From Asterochloris sp. CNOR1 (lineage: Eukaryota > Chlorophyta > Trebouxiophyceae > Trebouxiales > Trebouxiaceae), in NCBI GenBank assembly GCA_963969365.1, contig OZ017763.1:1-64000 (forward strand): a stretch of DNA of 64,000 bases, read 5' to 3'. The notes below the pieces were generated by a model, which made no database searches, had not been told where the DNA came from, and was given only the letters and a program-made list of their open reading frames with translations. Below, in pieces: positions 57,301-64,000 of this stretch (positions are counted from its first letter, which is position 1; the number at the start of each line of letters is the position of its first letter). Both the position numbers and the translations under genes were made by a program.

Positions 57301-60300
57301 CCGATACTTGACCTGCAGTAGAGTATCCAGGATACAAGTTGAGTGTGAGGACCCTTGACCTGAACTTTTTGGCGTCACCCACAAGGCAGAAGTGGCCAGC
57401 CTGTAGCTGCTGTTATGTCAGCATCCTGAACTCCCTGCCTGCACTCTCAGCAGCTTCCTAAAGCAGACTCAGCCTTGAAGCCACCTGACTGCCCTAAGAT
57501 TGTCTTGCTGTCATCAGGGCCATCACTGCACCAACAAGGCTGCCAGGTCCGTCTGTGCATACCACAGATGCACACAGAACATTGTTCCCTTACCGCGCGC
57601 GCACAAGGTGGGGCTGCTCCCAGCTAGGGGCGCCTGCTTCACAGGGGGCTCTGCCAGGCCAGGGCCCTCAGAGTCCACCTGACCAGCTGACAAAGCTGTG
57701 TCAAGGGCAGCCCTTTGCACACAGCAGACCATGCCCAAAGACAGTCAGACCCACCTGACTTGCGAGACAGTGGGCTGCTCCCATCCAAGGAGGCCTGCCT
57801 CCCGCCGGGGGAGCCCACGCCATCAAAGGAGGCCAGGACCTTGGTGGCCTGCTCCTCCACAGTCATGCCAGCAAACCTGTCGATCTCATCAAAGTCATTC
57901 TCCATCTCCAGGCCCAGGCTGCCCTGCAGGGGACAGATGTGCAGATTGACTAAGTGGCCTCCACTGCCTTGATGCCCACGTATTGCAAGCCAGCCACATC
58001 TGGCACATCACCATCCATAAAGCCCTGACTGACCCCACAATCTGACTTGATTCAGCTCACAACTATCATCCCGTGTGTTGACCAGAATGGCTGAAGGCAG
58101 TCCCTACCCCTGACCACTCATCTCTGGTGGTCACTCTCATCTCTTTTCACCTCAGACAAGAAGAGAGCCCAGCGTTGCTACCAGCTGACGACAGCGACCC
58201 ATTGGCTGCTCATCATGCCAAAGAGTAATGGATTGACCGCACACCCGACACAGATATTCTCACCGCCGTCTGGATGCTCTCGTCCCGCATGTTGGCTAGG
58301 TCAGCCAGCAGCTTCCCCATCAGCGCACTGCAGATCTTGCTGCCGATGCGCAGCTTCTGCTGGTCGTCTATGCCGTACTCGTTTGGGATCACCGCGTCTG
58401 CCAGCACCTTGGCCGTCTGCCGGCAAAAGGGAGCAGAGCTGAGTGAGCTCCCAGAGAGGTGCCATTTTAGGAGGGCAACTGGGCAGCCAGCATATTCCAA
58501 GGCAAGCCCATGGCCAATGATGTGGGACAACACAAATAGGACAGTGGGTCGGCAGTGTGCCTGGTGCTCCTGACAGCCATCAGAGATGATGTCGCACTAA
58601 CCAACCACTGCCTGTGGAGGTGCCAATGCAACCACCCCAGACCACCTCCAGTGGTTTGTCTGATCTGATAAACTCTTGCTGAACTAGACAGTGTGTGCCT
58701 CACCATGTACAACTCCTGGATGTCCAGCCCCAGCTCTGAGTTGTGGATGGCATCGTACTTGGCACTGTCATAGATATCAGGCACCTGGAGAAGATGGCAT
58801 TTCTGGCTGAATCAGTAACAGGGACAACATGGCGCTGGGTGCTCACAATCAGCTGAGAGGCCACCAGCCCTGTGACAGATGGCTCTGTTGCAGCATGTCA
58901 CATATAGAATGGACTTGTGGGTAGAAAGTGTCCCCGGAATTGCCAATATACTACAAACAAACATGCATCTGGGCAGTGCGCAGTGCCAGTTGTTGGCAAG
59001 GCATCACATTTTAGTGATCTACACCCTTCTGCTGCAGCAAACAATTGTGTGATCAGTCGCCAAATGCAATACCATGGCTTCCACAAGGGCTGTGTCTGTC
59101 ACAAAACAACAACAACATACTGTCAAGTGACAGATGAGCGCCGAACCCTACCTTGCTGATGTCAAACTGGCGCTTCTTCTCGTTGTGGAAGGCCTTGAGC
59201 AGCTTACGCCAGCGGTCAAACATCAGCAGCAGGCGCTCCCCCCCGCAGGGCTTCCCCTCCTGCAGTGACGGGCAGATCATGAGCCAATCAAAAACCCTTC
59301 CTTACGTTAGGGCTGCGCAGCTGCCAGCCTTCCAGCTGCCAAGCCAGCCCTTGCAGTGACTTCATGAAAGTGACAGTCGTGAAAGCATGGCTAGCTACTA
59401 TCTGAATGCAACTGGTGGGATTGAGCAGATGAGCACCAAGAAGCCACTTGTAGCACAGCATGGTTCTTCAATGCACTGCAGCTAGGCAGGCTTCAGGTTA
59501 ACTCAAATATGCCGACCCATATACAGGACTGCATGTGCATGCTACTCAGCTCTCCTGCTCAGGAAACATCTGGTCGTTCAGCCGTTGGTGACACTCACTG
59601 CTGCAGCTCATCTCGGCTGCCCTTGTTTGCGACATGGACCTCAGGGTGCTGCAGGTTGGGTCCCAGACACAAAAAGCACCTGTTGACTCCCTAGGAGCCC
59701 GCACATACCCCAGTCAAAGTCACTTGATTACTTGATTCTGCGCCACTGTGCTGTAGACCTCGTCTCCATAGTGATTGCCTACCTGGCCCAGTTGTGACCC
59801 ACCTGCTTGCCACACAGGTGTGGCATCTTTTCCACACAGCTGCGCAGTACAAGTGATTCACCTCGACTGCCCACTCCTGTGGCGCCTGCGTAAGTGCACT
59901 GTAGGCTTTGGAGATTTCGCCGTTCTTGTCTACCTTCTCCTCCAGGCACTTCTGTCGAAGCTGCTCTACTAGCACCTGCACAGATGAGGACTGTGTTTAT
60001 TGAGAACCCTGGACATTGCCAAGCCCATTGGCCCGCACCTGCTGCAGCTCCTGCAGAGCCACAGGCTCATGTCTTGGGAGCAGCAGGCAGCAGCTGCACC
60101 GCCAGAGTTACCAAACCTGCAAACTTCAGTGTTATCGCCAGCAGCTGGGCTGGAGGGCAGCGCAAGCAATCATGCTGCAGCTGTCAAGCAGCACCTGCAC
60201 AGGCAGGCACCATGGCTTCCAGCAGCACCCGTCTGGCTGTGGGTGCATAGCAAATAGCCCATCTGACACCTCCAGGCCCTTCTGCCACTTGGACAGGCAT

Positions 60301-63300
60301 CTCAGTCCACAAGAGCGAAGTCAGCTAAACAGCTGTGCCGAGCCTGTAAAGGTGCTGAGAACCCAGCACAAGGTCCCTGCAGGAGCGGCTGCTTCCTGCA
60401 GCATCATATATGGGATGAGGATGGCTCATGCGCAGTGCTCAGCACAAGTTACCAGGATTCCACCTGCTGTGCAGCGCGCCTGCGGACGCAAGGACTAGGG
60501 CTGCAGGCCCCCCTGGAACAAGCAGGCGTGTCCCTGCCTAAATTAGATTGCAGGCTCCTGCCTCTGCAAGCAGCCCGCTTGTTTTTGCTGTGCTGGGTAA
60601 GAGTACCCTCGCCCACTGACGCAACTAGAAAGCTAGATCAGGTGATGGGACCTCTTGGGCTGCGTGTGACTCATGTGCCCACGCGCTGCCAGAAGCACAC
60701 GCTCACAACGCGCATTCACACCTTGATGTGCTGGGTCAGCTTGCGGAGCAGAGACAGGGGGTTGCTTGGCATGGGCCAGATCTTGGGGCGCTCCCGTGTG
60801 TCTCCATCGCTGGTGGCGCGGCGACTCGAAGGGTGACTCATCTCAGCCCCGCTGCGGTACCCACTGCTCGCAATCTGCTCAAACATGCTGGTGCGGCTGC
60901 CCAGGCGGCTGGGTGCCTCGTTCAGCGCCGCTGCAGGCAATGCAGCAGGCCAGGCTCAGCTTAGCCCAATGCGCTTAGCAGCCTGGCCTGTATAGCTGCC
61001 CAGGCGGGACGGGACGGTGAGGGCCGTGTAAGGCGCCACTGCAGGCAGCACTGGGGGGCCAGGCAAGGCTCAACAGGGCATCGAAATTAATTCAGGGCTG
61101 CGACAGTGTGCAGAGAGCCTCGTCCAGGCCCTGCTGCAAGCAGCACAGGGGCAAGACACTGCTCAGCAAAGGCTGCGTGCACAGCTGCAGCATGCTGCGC
61201 GATGGCCCTGGGTGATTGCAGGCTGGCGCATAGGCGACAAACATGGAACCTTCAGACATGTTCAACGCTGAGTGGGCGTCTGTGCCAGTGCAGCCTCAGT
61301 CTCTGCGGCATAAGTCTCTTCAAGGGAAGGGGCAGGCATGGCTGGGCTCACCTTCGACAGTGCTGACGCCCGCAGATCTTTGGGGGGAGGACAGTGCATG
61401 CCCTGCAAATGCAGGCAGACAGCAGGCTTTAAAGCTGCCGCCCTATAGTAAGCATGGCAGCTGTGCATGTCCTGAGACCTGCGTGAGATGTTTTGCATTC
61501 CTGGGTCGCCTTGTCAGTGCAACCGAACTCCAGGCCAGCGTACATAGGCTGCCCCTGCTGAAAGTGCATTTGGTGCTACGCACCAAGAAACCCCTATTCT
61601 CAAGTGGGGCTGCAGTGTGGAATCTGACACCATGCCCAGAGGGCAGGCATTGCCACGATATAGCCCTGACCCTGATGTTTTCTGCAAGCAGGCATGCAGT
61701 CAGGCCACAGCATGCTTTGAATGCAACAGAACAGATGTTGCTAGGGCTGGTCCCACCAGCCTTACTGCAGCTCAGTAACAGTGGCTAGCCTGCCTTCAGC
61801 GCCCACCTCAGGTCCTGATGGCCTGTGTGCACGTCCTTCAGGCAGGTCAGTCCTGCCCCAAGTCGTGCGCTTACAGCAGGCAACATGCAAAGGGGCAGGG
61901 CACAGTGCTGGGACCTCACCCTTGAGGGCAGCGCTTTTCTGCAGATGCAAGGTCACTGGGAACGCAGGAAGCAGCTCTGTCCAAGTAGTTGCACGATTGT
62001 AACCCGACTGCACTGGGAATGAGCACCTGGCCGGCCCAGTCTGCTTCTTGCTGTCAGCCCACAGGTGATACTGACTCAGTAAACATGAGAACACATTGTG
62101 CTGTGCACGAGGCAGCCTCCAGGTCTGCCGGCAAGAGGGTGGGACGGCGGGCCAAGAGTTGCCTGCACCCCCTTGCCTGCACCCCTCAGGATGGGGAGAC
62201 TGCATTGGGGGTGCTCTGTTGGCGGACAGTGCAGCCTCAGCCCTCAGCCCATGCTCAGGGTTCTGGCAGAAGCCAGGCTGCACCGCCTGTCCGGCTCATG
62301 TCCATCCCCAAAGCAGAGCTCTGCGGCCCACCTTCAGGCTTGGGGGCCTGCGTGGGAGAGGGCGGCGGGGATGGCAGCGGAGTGACCATGGGCGGCTCCT
62401 GGAAGGCCGATGCCTTCCTCTCCTTGTCCCATGTCATCTGGGAGTACAGCTCGCTCTTGGCCAGCTGGATGTCCTCACTGGCGCCCTTGCCAAAGGCGTC
62501 TAGCATGCCAGCATCCTTCTTGACAAGACTGCATATTGGGGATGGACAGATCAGGGCTCCAGGTGATGCAAGCAGGCATTGCGGCCAAGGGCCACATAGT
62601 GCCCCCTACAGTCCAGCTTGCCTGCAATGCCGTTCAGCTGACCAAGAGCAGCTGCAGGCCCCCTCCATACAGACTTCAAGAAACATTTCTGAACCAAGCA
62701 GGCCTATACTATGAGCACCCAGACAGCCCCAAGGGACAAGGGGCTGGCAGTTGAAGGCTGGGCGCACCCCATCATGTGCAGCATGGCCAGCTGCACCTGA
62801 CAAGCATGCCGTCAGAATGTCCCTCAAGGGCGATTGGGCCAAGCTGCTGCCGAATTTGCAGCTGCCCATGGGTGCACCTTCACCTAAAACACTCTTTAAA
62901 GCAACACCTGAGCATACCTGACAAGGATGGGCGTCAGGGACGTCCCCTCAAGGTCCAGCAGGCCCTGCGTGAAGGCTGCAGCCGAGGTCTGCACTCGCCC
63001 CTCATCGCTGGAATAGATCTTGAGGTCGTGACGGTACGTGCTGTGCAGGCGCAGCAGGCCGTTGCCGTGGGGCCCATACTCGGGGTACATCACTGCACGA
63101 AAGAGCTTGCCCAAGTCCTCGGCCTGCAGGGCAATGCATGGAAATTGGGAGTGCTCAAGTCGCTACCCAACGGGCTAGACAGACCTTAGGGTCGGTGCAG
63201 GGAGGGTGTCTCTGAGGCCTGAATAGGGACGATATTCTTTGCCAGTGTTGGCGAGCACACTGGCAAGCATGAACGCCCCAGGGAGAGGCATCGAAGGGCA

Positions 63301-64000
63301 GTGAGCATTGGAACGCCTGTTGCTGGTCAAGGGGCTTGGCTGCCCTGAGGCTGAAGATCACATGTGGTGCCAACCAAGGTGCTACAGCACTGCTTGAGAT
63401 GCGATGCACTCGCCTCCTGCCAGCACACATCAGCCACCGTTACTCAAACGGGCAGGTGTTGAGCATTCCAGATGCCAATGTGCAGCCAGGGACATGTGCT
63501 GGCCCAACCTCAAGCTGGCACACCTGCTGCCTTGTTAGCACAAGTCAGCATGACGCCATACATCACAGATAGCAGCGCCGTCACTAGCGCGCATGAAGCA
63601 ACAGACTGGTGCCACAGAGGCGCTAGATATGCTGCTTGCAAACAGCCCTGGGTGAGCACGGCAACCTTTCAAATGGCACCTCTCTGGGCTAGGCCAAAGT
63701 CCAAGCACCTGCTGCCTGCCAGCATTGACCAGCACGCCGCCAAGCCTCATGATGAGCATCGCATTTGCCACCCTCAAGAGGGCTGCACCTGTTGCATGCT
63801 GGCACCAGTCTGCGAGGGACGGGGATCAGCAACCTTCCACCTGGCATCAATATGCCATACCAAAAGCTATGCACCTGCTGCCGACCGGCATGGGTCAGCA
63901 CGCCGCCATGCTTCAGTATGAGCAGCGCCTCCACTACTCTGGGCTGCTCATCTGATCCCTCCGCTGGCTGGGTCCACTTGAGCGGCTTCAGCTGCACTTT
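54342..64000 (-). CDS. VIP1: PPIP5K/VIP1 inositol pyrophosphate kinase/phosphatase, C-terminal part
   Basis: The gene runs leftward from beyond the window edge. Visible exons: 64000-63875 (cut), 63123-62918, 62528-62284, 61402-61352, 60930-60722, 59975-59862, 59259-59152, 58784-58704, 58416-58264, 57923-57755, 57131-56934, 55955-55835, 55123-54987, 54445-54342. They sum to exactly 674 codons, stop included. This is the histidine-acid-phosphatase-like domain of VIP1/VIH/PPIP5K enzymes, which make and remove diphosphoinositol phosphates in the cytosol. Diagnostic motifs: [41 protein letters not shown] then [119 protein letters not shown]. The N-terminal ATP-grasp kinase domain must lie to the right of 64000. 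Several introns carry decayed exon copies. Confidence 0.95.
54500..54572 (-). repeat. Ghost of PPIP5K last-exon acceptor
   Basis: Plus-strand CGACTCCAGCTCAGCCAGAG then GGAGCCCATGCCCTGCAGGG repeats the last-exon start and acceptor at 54412 (TGACTCCAGCTCAGCAAGGG then TGAGCTCATGCTCTGCAGGG). Offset 112 bp into the preceding intron. The CTGCAG acceptor is retained. Confidence 0.85.
55120..55285 (-). repeat. 89-bp tandem duplication at a PPIP5K splice acceptor
   Basis: CACCCTGCAGACAAGAGCAG at 55120 recurs as CACCCTGCAGACAAAAGCAG at 55209. Both copies end in AAGCTGTGAGACCCTGCA. The first copy begins at the real acceptor of the exon that starts at 55123. Confidence 0.85.
56079..56547 (-). repeat. 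Ghosts of the PPIP5K exon ending 55955-55835
   Basis: Plus-strand copies of the exon's 5' part (real: GACCAGAGGCTCCCGCACAG then CAG at 55921) occur at about 56080 (AATCAGGGGCTCCTTGCACA then GCA) and 56494 (GACCAGAGCCTCCGTCACAG then CAG). A separate block, GTGCACTCCTGCTGTGCCAT, recurs near 56014 and 56289, with a diverged form near 56156. Confidence 0.65.
56572..57010 (-). repeat. Four-copy array of one PPIP5K exon end (one intact, three decayed)
   Basis: The plus-strand core AGAAGCGCAGCA occurs at 56581, 56700 (one change), 56810 and 56943, so the spacing is 119, 110 and 133 bp. Each copy extends 75-85 bp. The 56943 copy is the functional exon end ([18 protein letters not shown]). The others read as [36 protein letters not shown] and, with a shift, [12 protein letters not shown]. 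All three decayed copies lie downstream in transcription, in the next intron. Confidence 0.9.
57107..57318 (-). repeat. Three-copy array of a PPIP5K exon acceptor
   Basis: Plus-strand CACTGCCCAACACCTCGCCT then GCAG (57113, real acceptor) recurs as GCTGCCCAAGGCCTTGCCTG then CAG (57195) and GCTGCCCGATACTTGACCTG then CAG (57297). Minus-strand readings are EVLGSEE, KALGSSE and QVSGSKE. Spacing is about 80 and 103 bp. Confidence 0.8.
57595..57665 (-). repeat. Ghost of the PPIP5K exon ending at 57755
   Basis: Plus-strand GGGGCTGCTCCCAGCTAGGG then GCGCCTGCTTC repeats GTGGGCTGCTCCCATCCAAG then GAGGCCTGCCTC (57768). This is the exon end with its donor side, offset about 155 bp downstream in the transcript. 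Confidence 0.7.
60985..61065 (-). repeat. Ghost of the PPIP5K exon starting at 60930
   Basis: Plus-strand AGCTGCCCAGGCGGGACGGG at 60995, then GCGCCACTGCAGGCA, repeats GGCTGCCCAGGCGGCTGGGT at 60895, then GCGCCGCTGCAGGCA. Exon start and acceptor are both included; offset about 100 bp, upstream in the transcript. Confidence 0.7.
63480..63900 (-). repeat. Three-copy array of a PPIP5K exon end (one intact, two decayed)
   Basis: CACCTGCTG, the real donor region at 63872, recurs at 63706 and 63521 (spacing 166 and 185 bp). Minus-strand readings are [17 protein letters not shown] (real), [17 protein letters not shown] (copy 1), and a degenerate copy 2 whose DNA still matches (GCGCTGCTATCTGTGATGTA). 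Confidence 0.9.

Noticed and set aside
61352-61402. Frame [17 protein letters not shown] for the short PPIP5K exon
   Set aside because: This frame would need phase 0 on both sides. The flanking exons impose phase 1, which gives [16 protein letters not shown] leading into [11 protein letters not shown].
1-64000. CRISPR arrays, prophage, bacterial operons, rRNA genes, complete tRNAs
   Set aside because: None seen. The repeats present are telomere units and local duplications, and gene structure is eukaryotic throughout.

Overview
The window starts at a chromosome end: bases 1 to about 420 are a CCCTAAA array, the plant-type telomere (TTTAGGG on the other strand). The rest is nuclear DNA of a green-lineage eukaryote. 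Genes are split into many short exons, with GT(GAG) donors and CTGCAG acceptors, and the proteins have plant-like architectures: AP2/ERF factor, BAHD acyltransferase, AKT/SKOR-like K+ channel, VIP1-type inositol pyrophosphate kinase/phosphatase and plant-type NDUFB8. Telomere type, moderate GC and intron style suggest a trebouxiophyte green alga (Coccomyxa- or Chlorella-like). The lineage is an inference.

Layout: telomere (1-431); subtelomere without a recognised gene (to 2650); an unassigned low-complexity gene (-, 2651 to about 4416); AP2/ERF-like gene (-, 5158-8244); sparse, repeat-bearing DNA (8245-11713); cyclin-box gene (-, 11714-12991); sparse DNA with a 290-bp tandem duplication; a 24-exon K+ channel with cNMP-binding and ankyrin domains (+, 15309-28819); BAHD acyltransferase (-, 29135-32727); papain-family cysteine protease with a His/acid-rich spacer (-, 33134-39621); DUF4057/HN1-like protein (+, 39837-42849); macrodomain protein (+, 43277-46740); complex I NDUFB8/ASHI (-, 48309-49581); organellar EF-Ts (+, 49725-53568); and the C-terminal part of a PPIP5K/VIP1 gene (-, 54342 to beyond 64000).

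Exon chains were built by hand from splice sites, reading phase and family alignment. For the channel, BAHD, protease, DUF4057-like, macrodomain, NDUFB8, EF-Ts and PPIP5K genes every junction keeps phase and the summed length is a whole number of codons. The genes do not form an operon-like unit. NDUFB8 and EF-Ts do share a 143-bp divergent promoter region, and both probably act in mitochondria.

The most unusual signal is pervasive. Introns next to exons repeatedly contain diverged copies ('ghosts') of the neighbouring exon edge together with its splice site, usually 90-210 bp away. This appears in at least eight genes, with up to four copies of one exon in PPIP5K. Intergenic DNA carries similar short tandem duplications. 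Introns here seem to grow by local tandem duplication followed by decay. A second unusual point is three GC-AG introns, each supported by phase and by alignment.
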